Notes: generated from the sequence alone by a model not told the origin. A DNA stretch of 64,000 bases from Janthinobacterium sp. GW458P (GCF_002127585.1 NZ_NEGZ01000017.1:1-64000), one strand, 5' to 3'; positions 7,981-17,703 are shown, numbered from the stretch's first letter. Program-made: numbers and translations.

Positions 7981-8325
7981 ATGAGACGAGCTCTCGTCCT
8001 GCTCTGCCTTTTTGTTTTCATCGCTTTGCCCCAGGCGTTTGCCAGCATGGCCTACGCCAGCCCTTCCCCATTCCAGCAAGCAATTGCGGCCGGCGTCTTC
8101 GCCACGCCCGCCTCCGACATGCATGGCCACGACGCCAGCGCCCATGCGGGCCTGCCCGGCGACAGCTGCGCCTTGGAAGAGTGCGACAACGACCCCGTCA
8201 CGCCGTACCCGAACCCGCGCCTGGAGGCGCCGTTTTGCGCCATCATTTGGCAAGCGGGACCGGGTGCACTTGCCGAAGCGGACGTGCGGACGGCCACCCG
8301 GCCGCCGCGCGTCCGCCACGGATAG
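7981..8325 (+). CDS. Small secreted protein, unknown function
   Basis: The product is 114 aa. A typical signal peptide covers about 1-26. The mature part has a His/Asp-rich stretch (HGHDASAH) and three cysteines, two in CALEEC, which could bind metal or form a disulfide. I do not recognise the family; short His/Cys-rich secreted proteins of this type often accompany metal homeostasis genes, and a TerC-domain gene follows 82 bp later. I see no strong ribosome site before the ATG, so the start is uncertain. Confidence 0.55.
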   Translation: MRRALVLLCLFVFIALPQAFASMAYASPSPFQQAIAAGVFATPASDMHGHDASAHAGLPGDSCALEECDNDPVTPYPNPRLEAPFCAIIWQAGPGALAEADVRTATRPPRVRHG

Positions 8326-8407
8326 CGCCGCACGCATCGCATTCAGGCCTGGGGCAGGTTGCCTCTAGGCAAGCTTTATTTTGATTTAACTTTACAAGGT
8401 TACACAC

Positions 8408-9955
8408 ATGGAATGGTTATTTGACCCGACAATCTGGGTCGGCCTGCTGACGCTGGTCGTACTGGAAATCGTACTGGGTATCGACAACCTGATCTTCATC
8501 GCCATCCTGGCCGAAAAGCTGCCGCCGCACCAGCGCGACAAGGCGCGCGTGCTGGGCCTGACGCTGGCCCTCGTCATGCGCCTGGGCCTGTTGTCGCTGA
8601 TTTCCTGGCTGGTCACCCTGACCACGCCCTTGTTTGCCATCTGGACCTTCTCGTTCTCGGGGCGGGACCTGATCCTGCTCGTCGGCGGCCTGTTCCTGCT
8701 GTTCAAGGCCACCACCGAGCTGCACGAACGCCTCGAAGGCGTCACGCACGCCCAGACGGGCCCGAAAGTCTACGCCGGCTTCGGCCTGGTGGTGGCGCAG
8801 ATCGTCGTGCTCGACGCCGTCTTCTCGCTCGACGCCGTCATCACGGCCGTCGGCATGGTGGAAAACCTGTACGTGATGATGGCCGCCGTCGTCATTTCCA
8901 TCGTCGTCATGATGCTGGCCTCGAAAGTGCTGACGCGCTTCGTCAACGCCCACCCCACCGTCGTCGTGCTGTGCCTGAGCTTTTTACTGATGATCGGCCT
9001 GTCCCTGGTGGCCGAAGGCCTCGGCTTCCACATCCCGAAAGGTTATCTGTACGCGGCCATCGGCTTCTCCATCGTCATCGAGTTCTTCAACCAGCTGGCG
9101 CGCCGCAACATCCTCAAGCTGCAGTCGAACGCCCCGCTGCGCGACCGCACGGCGCAAGCCGTATTGAGCCTGCTGGGCGGGCGCAAGGGCCGCGAGGCGG
9201 CCGAGGAGCACGAAGTCAAGGAGCTGCCCGACGTCTCCGCCTTCGGCGTGGAAGAGCGCAACATGGTCAGCGGCGTGCTGACCCTGGCCGAACGCTCGAT
9301 CCGCTCCGTCATGACGCCGCGCGGCGACGTCTCGTGGGTGAACCTGAACGACAGCAGCGAAAAGATGCTCAAATTGCTGCGCGATACGCCGCACAGCATG
9401 ATTCCTGTGTGCAATGACGACCTCGACAACGTGGTCGGCATCGCCCGCAGCAAGGACCTGATCGAGGATCTCGTCTCGCACGGCAAAATCGACCCGGCCA
9501 GCATGCGCGAAGCCATCGTCGTGCCGGAAGCGGCCGGCGTGCTGAAAGCCATGGAAACCCTGAAACGCTCGCGCGGCCAGCTGGTCCTGGTGGTCGACGA
9601 GTTCGGCACGGTGCAGGGCGTGCTCACGCCGATCGACATCCTCGAAGCCATCGCCGGCGAATTCCCCGACGAGGACGAGCAGCCCGACGTGGAAGTGCTG
9701 GGCCCCGGCCACTGGCGCATCGACGGCGCCACGGACCTGCATTACCTGGAGCAGGTGTTCGAGACGGCATCGCTCGTCAGCGAAGACGGCGAGTACAACT
9801 CGCTGGCCGGCTTCCTGCTGGCGCACTTTGAAAACATGCCGGCCGTGGGCGAAGTGCTGGAACTTGGCGATCTGCGCTATGAAATCGTCGAGGCCGACGA
9901 GCGCCGCATCGCCTGCGTGGACGTGCGCCGCATCGAGCCCGATCACAGTTTGTAA
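8408..9955 (+). CDS. TerC-domain membrane protein with CBS pair and CorC/HlyC domain (YoaE/YegH-like)
   Basis: The product is 515 aa. Residues about 1-230 are a TerC-type bundle of seven helices with the family signature EIVLGIDNL near the start and [10 protein letters not shown] in helix 4 or 5. Residues about 290-415 hold two CBS repeats that usually bind adenosine nucleotides. Residues about 425-510 are a CorC_HlyC transporter-associated domain. The order and length match Escherichia coli YoaE and YegH. TerC proteins are linked to metal, chiefly Mn, export; the CBS/CorC tail suggests gating. ACAAGG sits about 10 bp before the ATG. Confidence 0.92.
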   Translation: MEWLFDPTIWVGLLTLVVLEIVLGIDNLIFIAILAEKLPPHQRDKARVLGLTLALVMRLGLLSLISWLVTLTTPLFAIWTFSFSGRDLILLVGGLFLLFKATTELHERLEGVTHAQTGPKVYAGFGLVVAQIVVLDAVFSLDAVITAVGMVENLYVMMAAVVISIVVMMLASKVLTRFVNAHPTVVVLCLSFLLMIGLSLVAEGLGFHIPKGYLYAAIGFSIVIEFFNQLARRNILKLQSNAPLRDRTAQAVLSLLGGRKGREAAEEHEVKELPDVSAFGVEERNMVSGVLTLAERSIRSVMTPRGDVSWVNLNDSSEKMLKLLRDTPHSMIPVCNDDLDNVVGIARSKDLIEDLVSHGKIDPASMREAIVVPEAAGVLKAMETLKRSRGQLVLVVDEFGTVQGVLTPIDILEAIAGEFPDEDEQPDVEVLGPGHWRIDGATDLHYLEQVFETASLVSEDGEYNSLAGFLLAHFENMPAVGEVLELGDLRYEIVEADERRIACVDVRRIEPDHSL

Positions 9956-9959
9956 CACA

Positions 9960-9984
9960 ATGGCAAGCGTGCCGCGCTTGCCAT
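9960..9984 (+). terminator. Hairpin after the TerC/CBS gene
   Basis: A perfect 10-bp stem (ATGGCAAGCG and its complement) with a 5-nt loop starts 4 bp after the stop codon. It has no T run, so attenuation or transcript protection is as likely as termination. Confidence 0.5.
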
Positions 9985-10022
9985 GCCGTATGCTGGGGTC
10001 TGCCTTTTCCGGAGACGCCAAG

Positions 10023-10601
10023 ATGAAATCACCCCTGCTACGCCTGACCCTGCTCGCTTGCGCCGCCTTGGGCGCCCAGGCCGGCGCCCAGGCCGCCACG
10101 CCGTCGACCACCATCAAGCCCGGCCTGTGGCAAGTCGACAGCAAGATGGCCTCGCCCGACGCCGCCACCGACAACGCCATGTCCATGGTGTTGCAGCAAC
10201 TGGGCAACCTTCCCCCCGATCAACGCAAGCAGCTCGAAAGCATGGCCGCCAGCCGCGGCATGGCCATGCCCAGCGTGGGCGCCGACGGCGCCGTGCGCGT
10301 GACGGCCTGCGTGACGCCGGAGATGGCCGCGCGCAAGCAGATTCCCACGGGCCAGCCCGGCGATTGCACCTCAAGGAACAAGGACATCGCCGGTGGCATG
10401 CAAGTGTCGTTCAGCTGCGCGAACCCGAAATCGAGCGGCGAAGGCAAGGTGATGTTTACGGGCGACCAGGCTTTCAGCATGCAGCTGGCGGTGACGACCA
10501 GCGCGCGCGGCGCGCCGGAACAGGTGAATGTGACGAGCAACGGCAAATGGCTGGGGGCAAGCTGCCCTGCCCCATCCGCCGCGGCCGGTCAGAAACCGTG
10601 A
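10023..10601 (+). CDS. DUF3617 periplasmic protein
   Basis: The product is 192 aa. A signal peptide (about 1-25) is followed by the DUF3617 start motif KPGLWQV, paired cysteines around VTACVTPE and GDCTSRN, and a beta-rich C-terminal half. The family is secreted and of unknown function. GGAGACGCCAAG precedes the ATG. Its 3' end overlaps the converging porin gene by 13 bp. Confidence 0.85.
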   Translation: MKSPLLRLTLLACAALGAQAGAQAATPSTTIKPGLWQVDSKMASPDAATDNAMSMVLQQLGNLPPDQRKQLESMAASRGMAMPSVGADGAVRVTACVTPEMAARKQIPTGQPGDCTSRNKDIAGGMQVSFSCANPKSSGEGKVMFTGDQAFSMQLAVTTSARGAPEQVNVTSNGKWLGASCPAPSAAAGQKP

Positions 10602-11698
10602 CGGAAGCCCAGGTTGAATGCCGCATCGCCGCGTCCGGCGTCGCTGGCGTTGCCCACCGTGTAGCGGGCGCCGTTCTTGTTGTGGATTTTCGCGTAGGAC
10701 GCATAGAAATCGCTGCGCCTTGACAGCGAATACGTGAGGCCGACGGCCACCTGCGTGGCGTCGCGGTTGGCCAGGTCGCGGTCATCCTTGTGCACCCAGG
10801 ACGCCAGCAGCTTGAAGCCGCCCGCGGGCACGGACACGCCCAGCAGGGTGTCGCGGCTGTCCGAGGACGACATCGACAGGGCCAGCGAACTGTAGGCATT
10901 GCTGGGGTCCCACGGCGAACTGCCATAGCCCTTGTTGACGCCCACGGCGGCAAAGGCGGTGGCCACTTTCAGGTCGACATTCGCCGCGATCAGGGTGTTG
11001 CGGGAAGACATGTCGATGGCGGGCAAGGTGCCGGAAGCGAGGATGAAATTGTTCTTGCGCTGGTGCGACACGCTCACGTTCACGGCGCCGGCCGAATAGC
11101 CGAGGGTGGCGCCATATGCGCGGTTGTTGGCGCTGCTGTAGGGCGACTCGCCGAAACTGTAGATGGCGCTGGCCGTCACGCCGCGCAAGGCGGGCGTCAC
11201 ATATTTGACGGTATTGTCGTAGCGTTTCACGCTGTAGCCGGCCAGGTTGCCGGCGCTGCCGGCCATGCCGCCCTTGAACGGGTCGGCCACGTCGGTAAGG
11301 GCCAGGTATTGCAGGTTGTACTGGCGGCCCAGGGTCAGCGCGCCCAGGCGGCTGTCCAGGCCCACGTAGGCCTGGCGGCCGAACAGGCGCCCGTCTTCCG
11401 ACTGGCCCGTGTCGTTCTGGATGCCCGCTTCCAGCGTAAACACGGCGGAGACGTCGTTGCCCAGCGCTTCGCGGCCCTGCACGCCCAGGCGCGAGCCAGA
11501 CGCGACGCCGCCCGAGACCCTGGTGGCGGCGCAATTGGCGGCACAGCCCCGTTCGGCCACGATGCCCGCATCGAGCACGCCATACACGGCAATGTTACTG
11601 GATGCGGCGCTGCCCGCGCCATCGGCGGCCTGGGCCGCTGCGCCCAGCGCGAGTGGCCCCATCCCTATCACAGCAAGCGCAAAATACGAGGTCTTCAT
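10589..11698 (-). CDS. Gram-negative trimeric porin
   Basis: The product is 369 aa with a signal peptide (about 1-24). The mature protein begins with the betaproteobacterial porin strand SNIAVYGVLDAGIV. It carries the RLGVQGREALG and FGRQAYVGL motifs, and ends in Phe (HGF), the C-terminal signal recognised by the BAM machinery. It forms a 16-stranded outer-membrane channel for small solutes. It is transcribed alone from the region around 11.7-11.9 kb. Confidence 0.92.
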   Translation of the reverse strand: MKTSYFALAVIGMGPLALGAAAQAADGAGSAASSNIAVYGVLDAGIVAERGCAANCAATRVSGGVASGSRLGVQGREALGNDVSAVFTLEAGIQNDTGQSEDGRLFGRQAYVGLDSRLGALTLGRQYNLQYLALTDVADPFKGGMAGSAGNLAGYSVKRYDNTVKYVTPALRGVTASAIYSFGESPYSSANNRAYGATLGYSAGAVNVSVSHQRKNNFILASGTLPAIDMSSRNTLIAANVDLKVATAFAAVGVNKGYGSSPWDPSNAYSSLALSMSSSDSRDTLLGVSVPAGGFKLLASWVHKDDRDLANRDATQVAVGLTYSLSRRSDFYASYAKIHNKNGARYTVGNASDAGRGDAAFNLGFRHGF

Positions 11699-12017
11699 GA
11701 TAAATATCTCGGTAACGTGAGTTGAAACTGCCGGGTATTGATCAGGACATGCGCTCGGTGTCTGATCTTAGTGTTACCTTATCCTCGCTTTTTGTCCAGC
11801 AATCTGTGCGTTGTACAACAGAAACTTCAGCTTAGCCCTGGGAAAAGAGTCGGATACTGACAACACGCAAGGGTGAGCATGATCCATGGCAATTGCTGCA
11901 CAATAAGGTCAAAAACAGGCCCTGCCGTGAAGCAATGTTCGGTGGCGAACGTTGCTGGATTTGACGCAGGCAGTACACTACTGGTTTTACCGACAGCGGC
12001 TCGCCCGTTTTTTCTGC
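11699..12017. promoter_or_regulatory. Divergent intergenic region, porin / Gcr-type gene
   Basis: No credible gene lies here. At 11805-11822 it holds TGTGCGTTGTACAACAGA, which matches 15 of 18 positions of copy 1 of the envelope motif, with the central bases changed. The Gcr-type frame is open back to a TTG at 11952, so part of this stretch could be coding if that start is used. Confidence 0.45.
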
Positions 12018-14129
12018 ATGCTAGCTATCCTCGAACGCATAGACCCCAACTCCAGCAATATCGACTTGCTGGTGGAATTGTTCAACTCTCTGCGTCCCAA
12101 GCGCCCCCACGACAGCGCTACCGCGATCGCCAACGTGCGCACCCTGCGCCAGCTTCTCAAAGGTAATCCCGCCCAGGCCCGCGCCCTGCACGAATACGTG
12201 CTGCGCGTGCTGGCCGCGCGCCGCCACGCCAGCCTGTACACGGACATCGGCGTGCTGTCGAACAGCGGCTTTTTCACCGAATTGAAACGCCGCATCGCCT
12301 ACCGCATGCTGCCGCCCGCCCTCGGCGACGAATACCTGAACGACGCACTCGACCAGGTGCTGTACCTGAAGACCGATTATTTGTGGATCAGCAACGTGCC
12401 CGCCACGGACTGGCTGGAGCTGTTCGACGTGCTCACCAGCGACGATATCGAACTGGCCGTCGGCGACGGTAATATCATGCTGCCCGGCATGCTCGACGCC
12501 ATCCGCACGCTGTCCTACCGCGTCTGCGCCATGGGCCTGGAGCCGGAACTGACGCGTTTCCACAGCGAAATTGAAGTATTCCAGTCGCCGTTCATGGTGC
12601 AGAACACGGAAGTAAACGCCTACCTGGACGCCTACACGAATTTGCTGCAAGGCGACATCGAGCATATCGAGGACGCGCGCCATTTGCTGGTGATGCTGGA
12701 CCAGTGCGACGCCGTCATCGCCAAGATCCGCAAGAAGGCCCTGTACCAGGGCACCAGCATTCCCCTCACCTATCTGCTGGTGGCGCTGGCGCAGAGCATC
12801 GACCGCCTGCGCAAGCTGCTGTTCCTCGTCGACACGAGCGGCGAGCTGCCGGCCTCGGGCAACGTGGACATCGACGCCATCACGGTGGACGCCACGCAGG
12901 ACTTGCTGCACCCGCAACCGGTCAGCCGCCGCCGCGCGGGCGCCGTGGGACTGGCGCTGGAACTGATACGCGCGCACAACCATAAGTACAAGGTCAGCGA
13001 CCTGTTCTCCGACAATATCAACTTGCTGGCGCGCAATGTGACGGAAAACGCCAGCCGCACGGGCGAGCACTACATCGCGGAAAACCGCCGCGAGATGGGC
13101 GCCATGTTCCTCTCGTCGGCGGGCGCGGGCATCATCATCGGCTTCATGGCCCTGTTCAAGATATTGATGTCGTATTTGCGCTCGGCGCCGCTGGTCGAAG
13201 CGTTCATGTTCAGCATGAATTACTCGATCGGCTTCATGTTCATCCATTTGCTGCACTTCACGGTGGCCACCAAGCAGCCGGCCATGACGGCCTCGCGCAT
13301 CGCCGCCGGCCTGCACAGCAAGGATGGCCGGAATATCGACCTCGACAGCATGGCCGAACTGATCAACAAGGTCTTCCGCACGCAAAACATGGCCGTGCTG
13401 GGCAACCTGGCCACGGCCATCCCCACGGCATGGCTGATCGCGCTCGGCTACAAGGCGATCACGGGGCACAACCTGGTGACGCCGGAAAAGGCCATGCACT
13501 TGCTGCACGACATAGACCCCATCGGCAGCCCCGCCATCTTTTACGCCATGATCGCCGGCGTGTGCCTGTTCGTGGCCGGCCTGATTTCCGGCTACTACGA
13601 CAACCAGGCCCTGTACACGCGCTGGGCGCAGCGCATCGCGCAATTGCGCGGCCTGGGCCGCGTCATCGGCCAGGATCGCTTGCAGCGGCTGGGCCTGTAC
13701 CTGGAAAACAACCTGGGCGGCCTGATGGGGAACTTCTATTTCGGCATCCTGCTCGGTTCCATCGGCACCCTGGGCTTTTTGATCGGCTTGCCGATTGATA
13801 TACGTCACATCACCTTCTCGGCCGCCAACTTTGCGACAGCGCTGGTGGGACTCGATCACAATATGAGCTGGCAGCTGGCCGTCAAGTCGTTGTCGGGCAT
13901 CTTCGCCATCGGCACGGCCAACCTGCTGGTCAGCTTCGGCCTGGCCCTGTGGGTGGCCCTGCGCTCGCGCCAGGTGCGCTTCAAGCACGGCATGCAATTG
14001 CTGAAGATCCTGGGCAAGCGCTTCCTGCGCTCGCCCATCGTCTTCTTCTTCGGCTCGAAAAACCCGCCGCCACTGGCACTGGCCGATGACTCGGCAAACC
14101 TGTCACCCACGACCAAGGCTCAAAAATGA
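12018..14129 (+). CDS. Gcr-type integral membrane protein (annotated as site-specific recombinase)
   Basis: The product is about 703 aa from the ATG at 12018; a TTG at 11952 would add 22 residues. It matches the SpecificRecomb family (Gcr of Neisseria) across its length. The N-terminal half is soluble and helical. From about residue 370 there are at least six hydrophobic segments (for example around SSAGAGIIIGFMALF and the GNFYFGILLGSIGTLGFL region). I see no tyrosine- or serine-recombinase catalytic motif, so the family name is probably misleading and a membrane role is more likely. Its stop overlaps the next gene by 4 bp (ATGA). Confidence 0.85.
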   Translation: MLAILERIDPNSSNIDLLVELFNSLRPKRPHDSATAIANVRTLRQLLKGNPAQARALHEYVLRVLAARRHASLYTDIGVLSNSGFFTELKRRIAYRMLPPALGDEYLNDALDQVLYLKTDYLWISNVPATDWLELFDVLTSDDIELAVGDGNIMLPGMLDAIRTLSYRVCAMGLEPELTRFHSEIEVFQSPFMVQNTEVNAYLDAYTNLLQGDIEHIEDARHLLVMLDQCDAVIAKIRKKALYQGTSIPLTYLLVALAQSIDRLRKLLFLVDTSGELPASGNVDIDAITVDATQDLLHPQPVSRRRAGAVGLALELIRAHNHKYKVSDLFSDNINLLARNVTENASRTGEHYIAENRREMGAMFLSSAGAGIIIGFMALFKILMSYLRSAPLVEAFMFSMNYSIGFMFIHLLHFTVATKQPAMTASRIAAGLHSKDGRNIDLDSMAELINKVFRTQNMAVLGNLATAIPTAWLIALGYKAITGHNLVTPEKAMHLLHDIDPIGSPAIFYAMIAGVCLFVAGLISGYYDNQALYTRWAQRIAQLRGLGRVIGQDRLQRLGLYLENNLGGLMGNFYFGILLGSIGTLGFLIGLPIDIRHITFSAANFATALVGLDHNMSWQLAVKSLSGIFAIGTANLLVSFGLALWVALRSRQVRFKHGMQLLKILGKRFLRSPIVFFFGSKNPPPLALADDSANLSPTTKAQK

Positions 14130-15517
14130 CCGCTCGGCGCTTGCAACCCTGCCTCACCGCCCTCCTGCTGTGCTGGACCCTGGCTGCATGCGCCGCGTTG
14201 CCAAACGTTAAGAATCTCAATACCACTTTGGCCCCCGTGGCCAAGCCCAAGGTGATCACGGGCAAGGGCGCCGTGCTGGACGTCAACAGCCGGGCCGCCC
14301 TGCTCAACAAGCGCTGGGCCAGGTCCGGCATGGACTTGAAGACCCAGGCCGCGCTGGAAGAGGCGGCCACGGGCGTGCCTTTGATCAAGGGCAACAAGGT
14401 GACCCTGCTGTTTGACGGCCCGCAAACCATGGCCGCCATGTTCCAGGCCATCAGCGAAGCGAAGACCAGCATCAACCTGGAAACCTATATCTTCGACCAG
14501 GACCCGCTGGGCCTGAAATTTGCCGACATGCTGATCGAAAAGCAGCAAGCGGGCGTGACGGTCAACGTCATCTACGACAGCGTGGGCACCATCGGCGTGC
14601 CGCAGGCGTTCTTCGAGCGCATGCGCGCGGCCGGCGTGCACCTGGTGGCCTTCAACCCCGTCAACCCCGCCAAGCTCAAGGGCGACGACTGGAAGATCAA
14701 CAACCGCGACCACCGCAAGGTGCTGATCGTCGACGGCAAGACGGCGTTTACGGGCGGCATTAATATCAGCGATACCTACGCGAAAAGCTCGCTGTTCCGC
14801 TCCAGGAACAAGTCCGCCGACAAGAGCGACGTAGGCTGGCGCGATACCCACGTGAAAGTGGAAGGCCCGGCCGTGGCCGCCTTCCAGTGGCTGTTCATCC
14901 GCACCTGGGCCCAGCAGGACCAGGCCGACTTGCCGGACGCCAATTATTTCCCCGTGCTGTCCGAAGTGGGCGACAAGCTGGTGCGCGTCGTGGCCAGCGA
15001 GCCGGACGGCGGCTTTGAAATCTACAAGGCCTACATCCTGGCCATCCAGGAGGCAAAAAAATCGATCCACATCACGTCCGCCTATTTCGTGCCCGACCAG
15101 CAGACGGTCGACGCGCTGGTGGCGGCCGCCAAGCGGGGCGTGGACGTGACCGTGGTGCTGCCCGGCGTATCCGACAGCGGCCTCGTGTTCCATGCGGGAC
15201 ACGCGCTGTACGACCAGCTGCTGGCCGGCGGCATCCGCATCTTTCATTTGAAACTGGCCGTGCTGCACGCCAAGACGGCAGTCATCGACGGCGCCTGGTC
15301 GACCGTGGGCTCGACCAACATCGACATGCGCAGCTTTTTGCATAACAGCGAGCTGAACGTGATCGTGCTGGGCGACAGCTTCGGGCGCGAAATGGAAAAC
15401 GCCTTCCAGGAAGACTTGCGCGATTCGCAAGAAATTACCAAGGCGAAATGGGAAACGCGGCCGATTTCCGACCGCATGAAGGAATGGGCGGCCCGTTTCA
15501 TGAATTACTGGCTGTAA
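14126..15517 (+). CDS. Phospholipase D / cardiolipin synthase-like lipoprotein
   Basis: The product is 463 aa. The lipobox is Leu-Ala-Ala-Cys with Cys22. Two HKD motifs are complete: His196-Lys198-Asp203 and His381-Lys383-Asp388, each followed by the usual small-residue stretch (TGGINI, GSTNID). The family makes or cleaves phosphodiester bonds of phospholipids, such as cardiolipin synthase. The lipid anchor places this one on the periplasmic side, unlike ClsA. It starts within the stop of the Gcr-type gene (ATGA), so the two are translationally coupled. Confidence 0.9.
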   Translation: MTARRLQPCLTALLLCWTLAACAALPNVKNLNTTLAPVAKPKVITGKGAVLDVNSRAALLNKRWARSGMDLKTQAALEEAATGVPLIKGNKVTLLFDGPQTMAAMFQAISEAKTSINLETYIFDQDPLGLKFADMLIEKQQAGVTVNVIYDSVGTIGVPQAFFERMRAAGVHLVAFNPVNPAKLKGDDWKINNRDHRKVLIVDGKTAFTGGINISDTYAKSSLFRSRNKSADKSDVGWRDTHVKVEGPAVAAFQWLFIRTWAQQDQADLPDANYFPVLSEVGDKLVRVVASEPDGGFEIYKAYILAIQEAKKSIHITSAYFVPDQQTVDALVAAAKRGVDVTVVLPGVSDSGLVFHAGHALYDQLLAGGIRIFHLKLAVLHAKTAVIDGAWSTVGSTNIDMRSFLHNSELNVIVLGDSFGREMENAFQEDLRDSQEITKAKWETRPISDRMKEWAARFMNYWL

Positions 15518-15531
15518 GCGGAGCGGTCCCG

Positions 15532-15960
15532 ATGCGTTTGCTGAAATGGCTGTGCTGCCTCTCGCTGGCGCTGGGCTTGCTGCTCGGCGCCAGCGTGGCC
15601 GTCTCGGCCTGGAGCATCATCCACCGCGCCGGCACCGCACCCGTCGTCAGTGCCTCCGGCAAGTACAAGATCGAATCGGTCTCGGCGGCCGGCATCTTCA
15701 CGCTGTTCGAGAAGGGGTATGTGCGCCTGACCGACATCGCCCACCCCGGACACGTGTACCGTTCGCCGATCGTGTTTGACGGCAGCATCGATTTTTCCCA
15801 TCTGGACGAGACGGACGATGGCCTGATCTTCATGGGGCCGTTCTTTTTCGATACCCGGAAAAAGCGCTTTGTCACGGACGATCCCGCTGTCAAGCAAGTG
15901 TGGATGAGCTTTTTCACCAGCAATGTGCCATGCGACCTGTGGTCCCAGGCACGCCCTTAG
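15532..15960 (+). CDS. Secreted or membrane-anchored protein, unknown function
   Basis: The product is 142 aa with one N-terminal hydrophobic segment (about 5-28) and a soluble remainder with several aromatic beta-like strands, ending in an FTSNVPCDLW motif. It lies 14 bp after the phospholipase-D gene and is likely the third gene of that operon. I do not recognise the family. It abuts the converging metallophosphoesterase gene with 1 bp between stops. Confidence 0.7.
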   Translation: MRLLKWLCCLSLALGLLLGASVAVSAWSIIHRAGTAPVVSASGKYKIESVSAAGIFTLFEKGYVRLTDIAHPGHVYRSPIVFDGSIDFSHLDETDDGLIFMGPFFFDTRKKRFVTDDPAVKQVWMSFFTSNVPCDLWSQARP

Positions 15961-15961
15961 C

Positions 15962-16780
15962 CTACAACGGCCGCAAGCTGGCCCACACCCCGCCCTGGCG
16001 CGCGAACGCTTCCGTGCTGACCTTTTCAAAGTCGCCCTTCCCGTCACTCCAGCTGTAGCGCTCGACCCGGATGCAGCTGTCTTCGATGCGGATGACATTG
16101 AACGAGTTCGACTCGCCCCGGCCCCGCGTGGACGTGGCCGTGCCCGCCTGCACCATCAGGGCCGCGTAGCCATCGATCTTGTAGCGCTCGGCCGTGTTGC
16201 CCGCCACGCTGGCATGCAGATGCCCGGCCAGCAATAAATCCACGCCGCATTCGGAAAACATCTGCAGCGCCAGCGGCGCGCGGTCCACCAGGTCATCCTC
16301 GTCGAAGTGCTCGGGCAAGTCAAATGGATGATGCGTGACAATGACGCGCGTCAAACCGGGCGGCAAGCGGCCCAGGCGTTCACGCAGGAAATCGATCTGC
16401 TCATGGCTGATGCGGCCATCCTTGAACGTCATCGAGCGGGCCGTATTGATGCCCAGCACGGCGATTTCCTCGTCCACGTATTCGGGCGACAAATCGTCCG
16501 TCACATGGCGCTGGTATTTCACCAGCGGCGTCAGGAAGCGGGAAAAAACGTTATACAAGGGCACGTCATGGTTGCCCGGCACGACGATCTGCGGCCCCGG
16601 CAAGCTGTCGAGGAATTGCCGCGCCTGCTGGAATTGCACGCTGCGGGCCCGCTGCGTGAGGTCGCCCGAGACCACCACCACGTCCGGCTCCAGGCGCTCG
16701 ACCAGCGCGCGCAAGGGCGCCAGCAGGGCCGCATCGACCTTGCCAAAATGCAAATCGGACAAATGCACGAGGGTACGCAT
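15962..16780 (-). CDS. Calcineurin-like metallophosphoesterase (CpdA/Icc type)
   Basis: The product is 272 aa. All family motifs are present: LSDLHFGK (residues 7-14), VSGDLTQRA, GNHDVPL, THHPFDL and GHLHASV, giving the two-metal site. It hydrolyses phosphodiesters or phosphomonoesters; the closest named relatives act on 3',5'-cAMP, but its place as the last gene after a lipid phosphatase and a lipid kinase leaves a phospholipid-related substrate open. The start is 3 bp after the stop of the lipid kinase gene. Confidence 0.88.
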   Translation of the reverse strand: MRTLVHLSDLHFGKVDAALLAPLRALVERLEPDVVVVSGDLTQRARSVQFQQARQFLDSLPGPQIVVPGNHDVPLYNVFSRFLTPLVKYQRHVTDDLSPEYVDEEIAVLGINTARSMTFKDGRISHEQIDFLRERLGRLPPGLTRVIVTHHPFDLPEHFDEDDLVDRAPLALQMFSECGVDLLLAGHLHASVAGNTAERYKIDGYAALMVQAGTATSTRGRGESNSFNVIRIEDSCIRVERYSWSDGKGDFEKVSTEAFARQGGVWASLRPL

Positions 16781-16783
16781 GGC

Positions 16784-17692
16784 CTACTCCTGGGCTGGCG
16801 CCGGCGCGGGAACGAGCACGTCCAGCGCGGCGGGACGGATGCGGTAGCGCAGCGGCGTATTCATGACGGTCACTTCGCCATCGGTGGCCACGCGCAGGCG
16901 GCGGTGGTGCGTGGCGATCTCCAGGTCGGTGGCCGTCAGCACGTCGAAGTCCTTGGCCTGCGACAACTTGCCGAACAGCGCATGCAGGGCCAGGCGCACG
17001 AGGCCCAGGCGGCCCGGACGCTGCGCCACGTACAGGCTCAGCTGGCCGCCATCGAGCCGTTCGCGCTCGCCGATATTCAAGCCTTCCATCAGGTATTCAT
17101 TATTGCCGATGAAGACGAAGGGCGTGCGCCGCGCATGCACGGCGTCGTTGAGCTTCAGCTGCACGCCGAGAAAGGGATAGCGGCGCAAGGCGGCTACCAG
17201 CGCCCAGCTGAAGGCCAGCCACTTGCCCCGTCCCAGCCGGCGCTGCTGCTTTTCGCGGTCGCGCACGATGTCGGGATACAGGCCCAGGCTGGAATTGTTC
17301 AGGAAGATGCGGCCGTTGACTTCGCCCACGTCGACCTTCACGGGCACGCCCCGCGCCACGTTGGCAATCGCCGCCTCCAGCGTGAGGGGAATATTCAGAT
17401 CCTTGGCGAAATGGTTCAAGGTACCCAGCGGCAAGACGCCAAACGCCGTGCCGCTGCCCACGACAACGGAAGCGACGGCGTTGATGGTGCCGTCGCCGCC
17501 GCCGGCCACGACGATGGGCGCGCCATCGCGCAGGGCTTGCCCGGCCGTGGCGATCATCTCGGCCCCGCTTTGCGCCAGGGTGACGGCGGCGTCGAGGCCC
17601 ACGGCCAGGAATTGCGCTTCGAGCTGCTGCGCCCAGTCCGGCGCGTAGCCGCAGCCGGCGCCCGCGTTGATGATGACGGCGATTTTGCTCAG
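16784..17692 (-). CDS. Diacylglycerol/sphingosine kinase-family lipid kinase (YegS/DgkB type)
   Basis: The product is about 302 aa. It begins SKIAVIINAGAGCG and has the DAGK catalytic motif GGGDGTINAVAS near residue 65 and PLGTLNHFAKDL near 90, so it phosphorylates a lipid hydroxyl from ATP. No ATG or GTG lies near the expected N-terminus. The best start is CTG at 17692, 7 bp after AAGGGG; ATC at 17695 is the alternative. An ATG at 17920 would lie inside the PAP2 gene and add unrelated residues. It is the middle gene of the PAP2-kinase-phosphoesterase operon. Confidence 0.85.
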   Translation of the reverse strand: MSKIAVIINAGAGCGYAPDWAQQLEAQFLAVGLDAAVTLAQSGAEMIATAGQALRDGAPIVVAGGGDGTINAVASVVVGSGTAFGVLPLGTLNHFAKDLNIPLTLEAAIANVARGVPVKVDVGEVNGRIFLNNSSLGLYPDIVRDREKQQRRLGRGKWLAFSWALVAALRRYPFLGVQLKLNDAVHARRTPFVFIGNNEYLMEGLNIGERERLDGGQLSLYVAQRPGRLGLVRLALHALFGKLSQAKDFDVLTATDLEIATHHRRLRVATDGEVTVMNTPLRYRIRPAALDVLVPAPAPAQE

Positions 17693-17703
17693 GATCGTTC
17701 CCC

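Noticed and set aside
4905-8384. A 1159-codon forward-strand open frame
   Set aside because: It is antisense to the M16 peptidase gene; its translation is Arg/Gly/His-rich without domains, a usual shadow in high-GC DNA.
12021-13997. A 658-codon reverse-strand open frame
   Set aside because: It lies opposite the Gcr-type gene, has low-complexity composition and no ribosome site.
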